Assembly (NCBI RefSeq): GCF_937875265.1
Contig: NZ_CALLXM010000241.1
Coordinates: 1 to 29,681 of the forward strand
Source of the DNA: an uncultured Acetobacter sp.
Lineage (GTDB): Bacteria > Pseudomonadota > Alphaproteobacteria > Acetobacterales > Acetobacteraceae
Direction: 5' to 3'
Length of the DNA: 29,681 nucleotides
Shown piece after piece: positions 1-7,963 of the stretch; positions within the stretch are counted from its first letter, which is position 1, and the number at the start of each line of letters is the position of its first letter. Position numbers and translations under genes: made by a program. The notes under the pieces are model-generated. The model saw only the letters and a program-made list of their open reading frames with translations, searched no databases and was not told the DNA's origin.

Positions 1-888
1 CACGGGCAGGCCCGTCATCATGGCTTCGATAATGGACATGGGCAGCCCTTCAAAATGGCTGGGCAGCGTAAAAATATCGGCAGCGGCCAGAACAGCAGGC
101 GTATCGGCCCGGTAACCCAGACATTTCAGACGTGGGCCAAGGGCGGCCTGTGCTTCAGCAAAACAGGTGTCCAGTGTGGCCCCGTGGTCTGAGGTTAAGC
201 GTTCCCCCACCACCCACAGTTCGGCATCGGGCACGCGGCGCATGGCCTCCAGCAGCTCCGGGTATCCCTTATGGCGTACCAGACGAGAGACCACGATAAT
301 GACTGGAATATTCTCTGCTGTGCCCAGCTCCTGCCGGATACGCGCGCGCGCTGCCGGGTCTGGCCGGAAGCAGCGGCTATCCCGCCCATTGCCAATGGCT
401 ATGGGGTTGCGGGCAATGTGCAGCCGCCGGGCATCATTAGCTTCTTCCTGCGAGACGGTGAGGTACACATCCGTAATGCGTCCGCAGAGAAATTCCAGAA
501 CCAGCGCCAGCCTGCGTCTGAGCACGGACCCCGGCTGATTGAACAGAAAACCGTGGCAGGTATAGGCAATGCGCGGCACGCCACAAAGTTTAGCGGCAAC
601 GCGGGCCAGAATGCCACTGATGGGCATATGGGCATGCACCATATCCGGCTTTTCCCGCCGGATGAGTTGCACCAGAGCCCAGAAGGCCCGGGCTTGCGCA
701 ACGGGAGAAAAAGACCGGGCAAAGGGTAGCGTTTCCACCCGGAACCCGGCCTGCCGAGGTGGCGTAACCAGCGGGCCATCTGCACAGACGCCCACCACTT
801 CATGCCCATCGTCCCGCAGGGCGGTCATGAGGGGTAAAAGGAAGTGGTTTAGTGAAAAATCGACGTTCGTGACTTCAAGAATTTTCAC
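1..888 (-). CDS. Glycosyltransferase family 4 (GT-B fold), 3' end outside window
   Basis: The first 296 codons of a glycosyltransferase that probably moves a sugar from a nucleotide donor to an envelope or exopolysaccharide acceptor. The N-terminus reads MKILEVTNVDFSLNHFLLP, a usual start for bacterial GT4 enzymes with a GT-B fold. A VHAHMPISG segment lies at about residue 85, and a donor-site segment VSRLVRHKGYPELLEAM follows further on. Near the edge, HFEGLPMSIIEAM carries the E-x7-E motif of the family. I chose the GTG start at 888 because the protein begins as expected there and a GTAAGG sequence precedes it. It lies only 8 bases after the stop of the heparinase-like gene, so the two are almost certainly co-transcribed. 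The C-terminal end of the donor domain is missing because the window ends. Family assignment is firm; the sugar and acceptor are unknown. Confidence 0.88.
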   Translation of the reverse strand, partial: MKILEVTNVDFSLNHFLLPLMTALRDDGHEVVGVCADGPLVTPPRQAGFRVETLPFARSFSPVAQARAFWALVQLIRREKPDMVHAHMPISGILARVAAKLCGVPRIAYTCHGFLFNQPGSVLRRRLALVLEFLCGRITDVYLTVSQEEANDARRLHIARNPIAIGNGRDSRCFRPDPAARARIRQELGTAENIPVIIVVSRLVRHKGYPELLEAMRRVPDAELWVVGERLTSDHGATLDTCFAEAQAALGPRLKCLGYRADTPAVLAAADIFTLPSHFEGLPMSIIEAMMTGLPV

Positions 889-896
889 GCCCGGCC

Positions 897-3041
897 TTAC
901 TCAGTCATCAGGGTTAAAGCCCAGCGGACAGGGCGCATAGCGGGTGTGGGCGGCGGCCCGATCGGAGCAGGTTCAGGCTGCTTAGCCTGAGTTTGCGCAG
1001 CGGGGGGCTGGTTTGCAGCGGGGGCCTGCTCGGCAAACAGGGCCTGTGCCATGCTCAGCGTTTCCTGCTCAGTCTGCCCTGCCGTGTCTGTCTGCGCCAA
1101 GTCATGTGTGCTGGCGGCCTGATGCGGCCAGCTATCGGCCGGAGGGGCATCATGTAGCAACGGCTGGAACGCGTCTTCCTCGCTCGCCTGCTGCGGTGTG
1201 GCGTGAGGGGGCGCGTCATGCGTATACCCGTTTGTATCCGGCTGGCTGTAGGCGTGTTCAGCAGAGGACGACGTAGCGGAATCATATTCTGCATGCGCAG
1301 AGTCTGCGTGGTCCTGCTCCGGGGTGTTCCCGGCGTAATAGGCATCCTGCTCGGCGGGTGTGTTGGGGTCTCCAGCTTGGTAAGAGGTGTCGTTTTCAGG
1401 TGCTGAGCTGTCTTGTGCGAACGCTGTTCCGTACTCTGCCTCGTCCTGTTCGCTTGCCGCGGCATTCTCGCCCTCTCCAGCAAGGAGTTCTTCTGGTGGC
1501 AGAGGGGCTTCCGGCGGGCAGAGAACAATCTGGAGAGAGTCCACGCGCTGCCCGCTGCCCAGATAGACACTGTCTTCCAGATAAGCGGGGACATTGGCCT
1601 GAAACAGCCAGCTTTCTTCCTGCGTGTAGAGCAGGAAGCCATGCTCAATTTCTTCTACGGTAATGTCAGGGTGCAGATGAAAGCGCACGCAGAAATTGCG
1701 GGTATCTGTTTCTTCCAGAGCTTCTGCCCCGCGCAGGGTCTGACCATCCTTGCCCATATAAAGCTGGCGGGAATACACACCACCGCCCTGAGGCTTGTAG
1801 CCATCATGCGTCATATGCAGCCAATGCGCGCCATTCTGGGTGGCATGAGCGCGTGTTACGTTTGGTTTGCGGGTTATGGTGCCGCTTTGATCCCGCTCAA
1901 TGGGGGATAAGCCGCCCATTTCCAGTACGGAGTGTGCTGCGGGGTAGCGCAGGGCTTCAGTCCAGCCACGCTGGGTGCTGGCGCCGCAGTTCACAATAAT
2001 CCTCTGCCGACCAGAAGAAAATTCAAAGGAGAGCATGCCTGCATGCGCCGTGCTGTCATACCCGGCAGGGGCGGGGCCCGCGGCATCCGCAAACAGCATG
2101 GCGCGCCCGCTTGTCAGGCGCATATAGCCGCTTTCTGGCAGGCTGGCAGCCACCACGCGCCCGCGGGAGGCACGGTTGAGCACCTGCTCGATAAGCTGTG
2201 GGTCACGTTCCCGGCTGCCGTTAAACAGCATCAGCCCGCCATCAGCATGGCGCATGGCGCGCAGGGCAGGTGCAGCGCGGTCTGCCGCTTCCATCAGGCG
2301 GGTGGGCAGCGGGAGGCGGGCGGTCTGGAGAATACTGAGCATTTCTGCCAGTTCCCGCACGGCCTGAAACTGGTCTTCCGGGCAACGGGTAATATGGCTG
2401 CCATCGGCAAGAAACTGCTGCTCAATCTCGTGCTCTATCAGTTTGAGATAGCGCGACAGAAACTCCTGATGGTCCGGGATAGCCACCGCCACGGCCAGAA
2501 GGCCTTTCAGGGCTGTCAGTGCACGCCAGCCACGGGCTTCTTCCGGCATCAGCGCCATGATGGAACGCGCTTCCATAATCAGCGTGGCCATTAGGTTTTG
2601 CCGGAAATCATCATCCGCAGCGGCAGCAAAAAATTCGTAATAGGAAAGCCATGCTGCCAGACGCGCCCCGGTAATGGAGGGGTCTGCCACCGGGCGTTCA
2701 GAGGCGGGCTGGCCCATCCAAGTGGCGACCATGCTGCGCGCTTTTATACGAGCGGATTCTGCACCGAGCTCCCGCAGATCCCGTAGCCAGGTAAATCCTT
2801 GCAGCCACCGGCGATACTCTTCCGGCCACGCGGGGTTGTCCCACTGTAAATGCTGGAGATGGCGCACAACGCCCTCAAAAACGCTCTGGTTCCGTACCAG
2901 TCGTTCCCCAACGGTGGGATTGCCTGGCCAGAGGTCTCGTAATGTCAGGGCTGGGGCGGCTGGCACACGGCTAAAACCGCCCAGCGGGTTACGCATGGCA
3001 AAAGTCAGACGGGCATCACGGGTCCAGCGGCGCAAGGGCAT
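897..3041 (-). CDS. Heparinase II/III family protein with a long acidic low-complexity insert
   Basis: A 714-residue protein of the alphaproteobacterial heparinase II/III group, often annotated as a polysaccharide lyase-like enzyme although substrates are rarely known. The helical toroid region covers roughly residues 25-290. The beta-sandwich domain starts near AGMLSFEFSSGRQRIIVN and includes YPAAHSVLEMGG, HDGYKPQGGGVYSRQL and FCVRFHLHPDI. No signal peptide is seen. After SLQIVL (about residue 507) the fold is interrupted by about 194 residues rich in Ala, Glu, Gln, Asp, Pro, Ser and Tyr. The protein then ends with PVRWALTLMTE, which resembles the usual last strand of the family, so the extra stretch looks like an insert and not a tail. 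It lies between rpe (93 bases upstream) and a glycosyltransferase (8 bases downstream), which suggests work on a cell-surface glycan. Function is inferred from family only. Confidence 0.85.
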   Translation of the reverse strand: MPLRRWTRDARLTFAMRNPLGGFSRVPAAPALTLRDLWPGNPTVGERLVRNQSVFEGVVRHLQHLQWDNPAWPEEYRRWLQGFTWLRDLRELGAESARIKARSMVATWMGQPASERPVADPSITGARLAAWLSYYEFFAAAADDDFRQNLMATLIMEARSIMALMPEEARGWRALTALKGLLAVAVAIPDHQEFLSRYLKLIEHEIEQQFLADGSHITRCPEDQFQAVRELAEMLSILQTARLPLPTRLMEAADRAAPALRAMRHADGGLMLFNGSRERDPQLIEQVLNRASRGRVVAASLPESGYMRLTSGRAMLFADAAGPAPAGYDSTAHAGMLSFEFSSGRQRIIVNCGASTQRGWTEALRYPAAHSVLEMGGLSPIERDQSGTITRKPNVTRAHATQNGAHWLHMTHDGYKPQGGGVYSRQLYMGKDGQTLRGAEALEETDTRNFCVRFHLHPDITVEEIEHGFLLYTQEESWLFQANVPAYLEDSVYLGSGQRVDSLQIVLCPPEAPLPPEELLAGEGENAAASEQDEAEYGTAFAQDSSAPENDTSYQAGDPNTPAEQDAYYAGNTPEQDHADSAHAEYDSATSSSAEHAYSQPDTNGYTHDAPPHATPQQASEEDAFQPLLHDAPPADSWPHQAASTHDLAQTDTAGQTEQETLSMAQALFAEQAPAANQPPAAQTQAKQPEPAPIGPPPTPAMRPVRWALTLMTE

Positions 3042-3134
3042 CAGGCAGGGGGTGCTCCGAAGTGAGGGGGCAGGGAAAACAGCAGGTTTGTCAGCAGTGG
3101 TACAGGCCTGCGCGGGGAGAGGGAATGATCTGTA

Positions 3135-3806
3135 TCATGCTGTAACAGGTTGCCGGAGGGCTTTAATCGCCGCCGCATAGTCTGGCTGTGCGTAAATGGC
3201 GCTTCCGGCAATCAGCACATCCGCACCGGCTTCTATGGCTAGCGGGGCGCTTTTTGGGTCAATCCCACCATCGACAGCTAAACGGATATCACGGCCCGTT
3301 TCCGTAATCATGTCGCGCAGGCGACGGATTTTTGGCAGCTGGCTGGTCAGGAATTTCTGGCCACCAAAGCCCGGATTGACGCTCATGACCAGAATGACGT
3401 CCACCATATCCATAATTTCACTTATGGCTTCAGGGGGCGTGGCCGGGCACAGCACAATGCCGGGTTTGGCCCCAAGGGCGCGGATGTGTTGCAGGGAACG
3501 ATGGGCGTGCGGCCCGGCCTCAATATGAATAAGGATATGGTCCGCCCCGGCCTTGGCAAAAGCTTCCAGATACGGCTCCGCAGGTTCGATCATCAGATGC
3601 ACGTCAAAAGGCAGCGTGCTGTAGGGGCGCAGCGCTTTAACCACCTGCGGGCCAAAGGAAATGTTGGGCACAAAATGCCCATCCATAACGTCCAGATGAA
3701 TCCAGTCTGCCCCGGCCTTGGCCACGGCCTGCACTTCCTCGCCCAGGCGGGCGAAGTCGGCGGCAAGAACGCTGGGAGCAATGAGGGGGCGGGTTACAGA
3801 GTGCAT
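3135..3806 (-). CDS. rpe: Ribulose-phosphate 3-epimerase
   Basis: Interconverts D-ribulose 5-phosphate and D-xylulose 5-phosphate in the pentose phosphate pathway, in the cytoplasm. It is a 223-residue TIM barrel, the normal length. The metal and acid/base residues of the family are present: H37 and D39 in IHLDVMDGHFVPN, H70 in LPFDVHLM, and D179 in LAVDGGID. The phosphate-binding end is at DVLIAGSAIY. I placed the start at the ATG giving MHSVTRPLIAPSVL; a longer frame to 3842 would add 12 residues unlike the family. It lies 63 bases after rsmB and 93 bases before the heparinase-like gene on the same strand, a housekeeping order seen in other alphaproteobacteria. Acetic acid bacteria rely heavily on the pentose phosphate route, which fits. 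The identification is secure. Confidence 0.96.
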   Translation of the reverse strand: MHSVTRPLIAPSVLAADFARLGEEVQAVAKAGADWIHLDVMDGHFVPNISFGPQVVKALRPYSTLPFDVHLMIEPAEPYLEAFAKAGADHILIHIEAGPHAHRSLQHIRALGAKPGIVLCPATPPEAISEIMDMVDVILVMSVNPGFGGQKFLTSQLPKIRRLRDMITETGRDIRLAVDGGIDPKSAPLAIEAGADVLIAGSAIYAQPDYAAAIKALRQPVTA

Positions 3807-3869
3807 AGCATTTCTTATCCGCAATCCCGTCGCCCGACGCAACTCTGTTAAAGTGCCTTGAGTGGATTG

Positions 3870-5198
3870 TTACGCAGGCACGGTGAAACGAGCGGCAAAA
3901 AAACCGTCCATACTGCCCTTGCCCAGCCACATGCCCGGATGGGTACGCAGCCAGCCTTCCGGTGTAAGGGCTTCCGGCAAGAAGGAAAGTTCTTCCGGCG
4001 TGAAGGGGGAAGGCACCAGCCCCATTTCCTGCGCCGCGCGGGCACGGGCCGGACCTTCTTCTTCTTGCAGGGAGCACACAGCGTAAATCAGCCGGCCACC
4101 GGGGCGCAGCATGGATTTAGCCGCAGCCAGAAGCCTGTCCTGCCCGGCTGTCAGCGTAGTCAGGTCTCGTGGCTGTTTGACCCACAGCACATCCGGGTGG
4201 CGACGTGCCGTGCCGGTAGCAGAGCACGGAGCATCCAGCAGAATAGCGTCAAACAGCGCCTCAGGCTTCCACGTCGTGGCGTCGTCCTGCACGATGTGCA
4301 CAGAACAGCCCAGCCGCTCCATGTTTTCTTTCAGGCGCACCAGACGGCTGGCGTTCTGTTCAACTGCTGTCACGTCCGCACCGGTGGCGGCAAGCTGGGC
4401 GGTTTTGCCGCCAGGGGCTGCGCACAGATCGGCCACACGTTCACCCGGTTTTACAGCCAGCAGGCGGGCCGGGAGGGTTGCAGCGGCATCCTGCACCCAG
4501 AATGCGCCCTCTTCATACCCCGGCAGTTCCGTCACGCGGGTGCCGGCAGGTAGACGAATGGAGCCATTGGGGAGCAGTTCCCCGCCTTCTGGCGCTGTGG
4601 CACCGGCGCGCAGGGTGATGTCCAGCGGGGCTTCATGACTGATGCCCTCAGCAACGGCGCGGGCAACCCCTTTACCTAACGTGTTCCAGGACTTCCAAAG
4701 CCATGTAGGAATATTCAGGCGCGGCTGATCCAGCCCGTGCAGCAGGATCTGCCCCTGATCCGCTACCTTGCGCAGCACGGCGTTGGACAGCCCCGCAAAA
4801 GGAGCCAGTTTGCGCCGACGTAGCAGAGACACCGTTGTGCCAACAGCAGCATGCGGCGGCGTTTCCAGAAACAGCAGCTGCGCACAGCCCATCATCAGCG
4901 CCACGCGCACAGGCTCGGGCGGCTTTTTGCGCAGGAACGGTTCCAGCACGACGTGTAGCGTACCCATATGACGCAGCGTTGCGGCGGCCAGACGATGGGC
5001 AGCAGCACGGTCCCGCGCCGGGGCCTCGTGCTCGTTTGCTGAGCGGGAGAGGCTGGTTTCCAGCATGCGCCGGTCTTCCACCACACCGCACAAAATATCA
5101 AAGGCGACGTCCCGCGTGGGGTCAGCAGGCTGGGGGGCGTTATCCCGACGGGATGCGCTGCGTCTGGGGTTACGGGGGCGACGGGGTTCTGCTGTCAT
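3870..5198 (-). CDS. rsmB: 16S rRNA (cytosine-C5) methyltransferase, RsmB/Sun family
   Basis: Methylates a cytosine of 16S rRNA (position 967 in the E. coli enzyme) using S-adenosylmethionine. An N-terminal NusB-like RNA-binding domain spans roughly residues 27-155 and begins with RDVAFDILCGVVEDRR. The Rossmann methyltransferase domain follows, with SAM motif I VADLCAAPGGKTAQLA (about 256-271). Both RNA m5C cysteines are present: C325 in DAPCSATG and C375 in YAVCSLQEEE. At 442 residues it is close to the family's usual length. The frame opens at a TTG at 5201, but the adjacent ATG at 5198 is the more likely start. The N-terminal 25 residues are basic and probably disordered. It sits 75 bases downstream of purN on the same strand. 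The family is certain; the exact target cytosine is inferred by homology. Confidence 0.93.
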   Translation of the reverse strand: MTAEPRRPRNPRRSASRRDNAPQPADPTRDVAFDILCGVVEDRRMLETSLSRSANEHEAPARDRAAAHRLAAATLRHMGTLHVVLEPFLRKKPPEPVRVALMMGCAQLLFLETPPHAAVGTTVSLLRRRKLAPFAGLSNAVLRKVADQGQILLHGLDQPRLNIPTWLWKSWNTLGKGVARAVAEGISHEAPLDITLRAGATAPEGGELLPNGSIRLPAGTRVTELPGYEEGAFWVQDAAATLPARLLAVKPGERVADLCAAPGGKTAQLAATGADVTAVEQNASRLVRLKENMERLGCSVHIVQDDATTWKPEALFDAILLDAPCSATGTARRHPDVLWVKQPRDLTTLTAGQDRLLAAAKSMLRPGGRLIYAVCSLQEEEGPARARAAQEMGLVPSPFTPEELSFLPEALTPEGWLRTHPGMWLGKGSMDGFFAARFTVPA

Positions 5199-5273
5199 CA
5201 ACTCACTATCTGTTCAGGCAATCAGGTCAGGCCATAATGGCGGAGGGAGGCGGCAGGCGAACCTGCCGGAGCA

Positions 5274-5900
5274 TCAGGCCACCAGCAGGGCGGCATCTGC
5301 CAGGGTGGGAGTGTTGCTCTTGTCCAGATAGCGGCGCAGCACACCGGGATAGAGCAGGTGTTCCTGCCGCAGTACGCGTGCGGCAAGGGCTTCGGCAGTG
5401 TCGTCCGGTAAAACCGGTACCGCTGCCTGCCCTAGAATAGGGCCTTCATCCATGCCTTCTGTTACCAGATGCACGGTGCAGCCGTGGATACGCACTCCGG
5501 CTTCCAGCGCACGCTCATGCGTATGCAGGCCGGGGAAAATTGGCAGCAGGCTGGGATGGATGTTCAGCATCTTCCCGGCCCACTGTGTGGTGAGGAACGG
5601 GGTAAGCAGGCGCATATAGCCAGCCAGACACACCACTTCCGCACCGGCCTTCAGCAGGGCCGCATGCACGGCGCGTTCATGGGCGTCACGGTCTTTTTTA
5701 TACGCACGATGATCAATCGCGACAGTCTCAAGCCCCGCCGCGCGGGCCATGTCCAGCCCCGGAGCATCCGGCTTGTTGCTGAGCACAAGACAGATGCGGG
5801 CAGGAAAATCCGGGTGTGTGCAGGCCTCAATCAGCGCCGTGGCGTTACTGCCCCGGCCACTGAGCAGAATGGCAACCGGGGTTTTGGGCGTCTCACTCAT
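5274..5900 (-). CDS. purN: Phosphoribosylglycinamide formyltransferase (GAR transformylase)
   Basis: Transfers the formyl group of 10-formyltetrahydrofolate to glycinamide ribonucleotide, the third step of de novo purine synthesis. The 208-residue length matches the family. The phosphate-binding SGRGSN loop is at residues 14-19. The catalytic triad is intact: N113 and H115 in MLNIHPSLLPIFPG, and D151 in VTEGMDEGPILGQA, equivalent to N106, H108 and D144 of the E. coli enzyme. Its ATG overlaps the purM stop (ATGA at 5897-5900), showing translational coupling with the preceding pathway gene. The C-terminus DAALLVA ends 75 bases before rsmB. Nothing unusual is seen. Confidence 0.97.
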   Translation of the reverse strand: MSETPKTPVAILLSGRGSNATALIEACTHPDFPARICLVLSNKPDAPGLDMARAAGLETVAIDHRAYKKDRDAHERAVHAALLKAGAEVVCLAGYMRLLTPFLTTQWAGKMLNIHPSLLPIFPGLHTHERALEAGVRIHGCTVHLVTEGMDEGPILGQAAVPVLPDDTAEALAARVLRQEHLLYPGVLRRYLDKSNTPTLADAALLVA

Positions 5901-6979
5901 GCTGCGTGAAAATCCGGGGATGCAACCATCTTCAGGTCTGCTTTTGCAGTGCTGTCTGCTGCTTTGGCAATATGGCCGATCAATGTGCCCTCTTCGCCCA
6001 TATCTTTCAGGCGAGCCAGAACGTCGTCCGGTTTGGGGGTGATCAGCACCATGCCGACGCCACAGTTGAACACGCGCAGCATTTCTTCATTAGCCACATC
6101 ACCCGTGCGGGCCAGCCAGTTGAAGACAGGCGGCACCGGCCATGTGTTTTCAATCACGGCGTCCAGCCCGTTGGGCAGAATGCGGGGCAGGTTGCCCGGC
6201 AGGCCGCCGCCGGTAATGTGGGCTGCGGCATGCAGAAGGCCTGCGCGGTGCAGGTCCAGCACGGTGCGTACGTAGAGTTTTGTGGGGGTGAGCAGGGCTT
6301 CACCCAGATTTTTGCCCGGTGCGAAGGCTGCCGGGTCTGTCCAGGCCAGATGCGCATCCGCCACAATGCGGCGCACCAGAGAATACCCGTTGGAATGCAC
6401 GCCGCTGGAGGGCAGGGCAATCAGCGCATCCCCTTCCGCAATGCCTGCGGGCAGCAGGGCGGAGCGTTCTGCTGCACCAACGGAGAAGCCGGCCAGATCA
6501 TAATGGCCATCGGCATACATGCCGGGCATCTCAGCGGTTTCACCACCAACCAGAGCACAGCCGGACTGCTCACAGCCCTGCGCAATGCCGCGCACAACCT
6601 TGGCAGCACTTTCAACAGAGAGGCGGCCCGTTGCAAAATAATCCAGGAAGAAAAGCGGTTCTGCACCCTGAACAATCAGGTCGTTCACACACATGGCAAC
6701 CAGATCGATCCCCACCGTTTCATGCAGCCCGGTTTCAATGGCCAGGGTCAGCTTGGTGCCAACGCCATCGGTGCAGGACACCAGAACGGGGTCTTTAAAG
6801 CCTGCGGCCTTCAGGTCGAACAGCGCGCCGAATCCGCCAAGCCCACCCATGGTGCCGGGGCGGTCTGTTGCTTTGGCGGCGGGTTTGATGGCGTCAATCA
6901 GGGCTTCTCCCGCTTCAATGTCCACGCCGGAGTCACGATAAGTGAGGCGGGAAGAGGGAGAATTGGAAGAAGACGTCAT
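5897..6979 (-). CDS. purM: Phosphoribosylformylglycinamidine cyclo-ligase (AIR synthetase)
   Basis: Closes the imidazole ring: it converts formylglycinamidine ribonucleotide plus ATP to aminoimidazole ribonucleotide, the fifth step of purine synthesis. It is about 360 residues long. Family signatures include YRDSGVDIEAG (14-24), GGFGALFDL (48-56), the ATP/Mg segment DGVGTK (71-76), and GGETAEMPGMYADGHYDLAG in the middle. GVHSNGYSLVR and ITGGGLPGNLPRILP lie in the C-terminal half. I set the start at the ATG giving MTSSSNSPSSRLTYRDSG. The frame extends to a TTG at 7075, but those 32 residues have no family likeness. It is the first gene of the leftward run and overlaps purN by 4 bases. hdaA diverges from it, a pairing conserved in alphaproteobacteria. 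Confidence 0.96.
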   Translation of the reverse strand: MTSSSNSPSSRLTYRDSGVDIEAGEALIDAIKPAAKATDRPGTMGGLGGFGALFDLKAAGFKDPVLVSCTDGVGTKLTLAIETGLHETVGIDLVAMCVNDLIVQGAEPLFFLDYFATGRLSVESAAKVVRGIAQGCEQSGCALVGGETAEMPGMYADGHYDLAGFSVGAAERSALLPAGIAEGDALIALPSSGVHSNGYSLVRRIVADAHLAWTDPAAFAPGKNLGEALLTPTKLYVRTVLDLHRAGLLHAAAHITGGGLPGNLPRILPNGLDAVIENTWPVPPVFNWLARTGDVANEEMLRVFNCGVGMVLITPKPDDVLARLKDMGEEGTLIGHIAKAADSTAKADLKMVASPDFHAA

Positions 6980-7147
6980 GACGGGTGCTCTTGGTCTGAA
7001 AGGGGTCGATGTAACGGATCGGGTAGGGTAGGAATCCCTGAGGACAGTCTTTACGGCAGGTGAAGCAACACGCAAAGCGGCATGAAACGGATTATGGAAA
7101 CAAATGAAGCTGCGCAGCAGCCTGAGGCAGACGGAAAGGAGGGTCTC
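6980..7147. promoter_or_regulatory. Divergent purM / hdaA intergenic region
   Basis: This 168-base stretch separates the start of purM (leftward) from the probable start of hdaA (rightward), so promoters for both directions should lie here. I do not see a convincing sigma70 pair, PurR-like operator or riboswitch. The right part could instead code for 22 extra residues of hdaA if translation began at the ATG at 7082. The ribosome-binding site at 7135-7142 argues against that. Confidence 0.35.
7135..7142 (+). promoter_or_regulatory. Strong ribosome-binding site that sets the hdaA start
   Basis: AAAGGAGG lies 5 bases before the GTG at 7148 and is close to a perfect anti-Shine-Dalgarno match. 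The in-frame ATG codons at 7082 and 7094 have no such sequence before them. The GTG also places the clamp-binding motif right at the N-terminus, where it sits in Hda proteins. Confidence 0.75.
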
Positions 7148-7855
7148 GTGACCGGGCAGATCGCTCTGCCGTTCGCGTATCGGCCCCGATTCGGACGCTC
7201 AGATTTTGTGGCCGCTCCGTCCAATGCGGCGGCGCGAGGCTGGGTGCTGGATGCGGAAGCCGTATGGCGCTGGCCCGAAGGCCGTATGGCCCTGTGGGGT
7301 GAGGGCGGCACGGGCAAAACGCATCTGCTCTCCGTCTGGGCGGCACGGCATGGTGCGCCTGTTATTGAAGGCCTGCGCCTGAATGCGCGTGATGTCGCCA
7401 ATCTGTTTGATGAAGGCGGGTTCCGCGCACTGGCGCTGGATAACGCGGATAAGGTGCGGGAAGAGGCTGATCTTCTGCACCTGATTAATCTGGTGCGGGA
7501 ACGGCGGATGGCATTGCTCATGGCCGGGCGGGCCTCCCCCGCGCGGTGGCCGGTGCATTTGCCTGATCTGGCAAGCCGCCTGCGGGCCACGGCCTCTGTG
7601 CCCATTGGGCAGGCGGAAGAAGATTTACTGCGTCGGCTGTTCCTGCGTCTGCTGGCTGAACGGCAGATGGTGGTGGCGCAGCCGGTGACGGAATGGCTGT
7701 TGCGGCGCCTGCCGCGCAATGCCGGGGCGATTCGGGATATGGCGGCCCGGCTGGATCAGGCCGCGCTGGCTTCGGGCGAGAAGGTAACACGGGCTCTGGC
7801 TGCCGGTGTTCTGGAAGCTCTGCTGGAAGACGATGCTGCACAAAGACCAGAGTAA
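7148..7855 (+). CDS. hdaA: HdaA, DnaA-like AAA+ regulator of replication initiation
   Basis: Hda proteins bind the DNA sliding clamp and stimulate ATP hydrolysis on DnaA, which prevents repeat initiation. The 235-residue product starts MTGQIALPFAYRP; QIALPF (4-9) matches the Q-[LI]-x-L-P-type clamp-binding motif found at the N-terminus of Hda. The Walker A is GEGGTGKTHL (51-60), and the Walker B-like strand is ALALDNAD (94-101). LRATASVPIG and the C-terminal helical lid follow. The DnaA DNA-binding domain IV is absent, as expected for Hda. It lies divergent from purM and upstream of the polyphosphate genes, as in other alphaproteobacteria. A start at ATG 7082 would add 22 polar residues and is less likely given the strong site before GTG 7148. 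Confidence 0.88.
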   Translation: MTGQIALPFAYRPRFGRSDFVAAPSNAAARGWVLDAEAVWRWPEGRMALWGEGGTGKTHLLSVWAARHGAPVIEGLRLNARDVANLFDEGGFRALALDNADKVREEADLLHLINLVRERRMALLMAGRASPARWPVHLPDLASRLRATASVPIGQAEEDLLRRLFLRLLAERQMVVAQPVTEWLLRRLPRNAGAIRDMAARLDQAALASGEKVTRALAAGVLEALLEDDAAQRPE

Positions 7856-7923
7856 GTGGGCAGGGGAAGGCGGTGTTCCGTCTTGCTCTGCGGGCGTGTC
7901 TGGGTCACTGTGCAAAACGATTT

Positions 7924-7938
7924 TGTTATAGTGTAACA
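7924..7938. promoter_or_regulatory. Zur-box-like inverted repeat upstream of the S46 peptidase gene
   Basis: TGTTATAGTGTAACA is a near-perfect inverted repeat (TGTTA/TAACA arms), ending 25 bases before the peptidase ATG. It matches the well-known zinc-uptake regulator type sequence TGTTATAATATAACA at 13 of 15 positions. It is also AT-rich enough to contain a -10 element (TATAGT), so it could be only a promoter. No regulator gene is nearby and zinc control is not otherwise indicated. Confidence 0.3.
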
Positions 7939-7963
7939 TTAATTTGAAGGTGGTTTTTGCATC

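Noticed and set aside
4111..4638. Long open frames opposite rsmB, purM, the sensor and other genes
   Set aside because: They mirror genuine genes in GC-rich DNA, carry no family motifs, and lack consistent starts or ribosome-binding sites.
6980..7075. 32-residue N-terminal extension of PurM
   Set aside because: Starts at TTG, unlike the family, and occupies the expected divergent promoter region.
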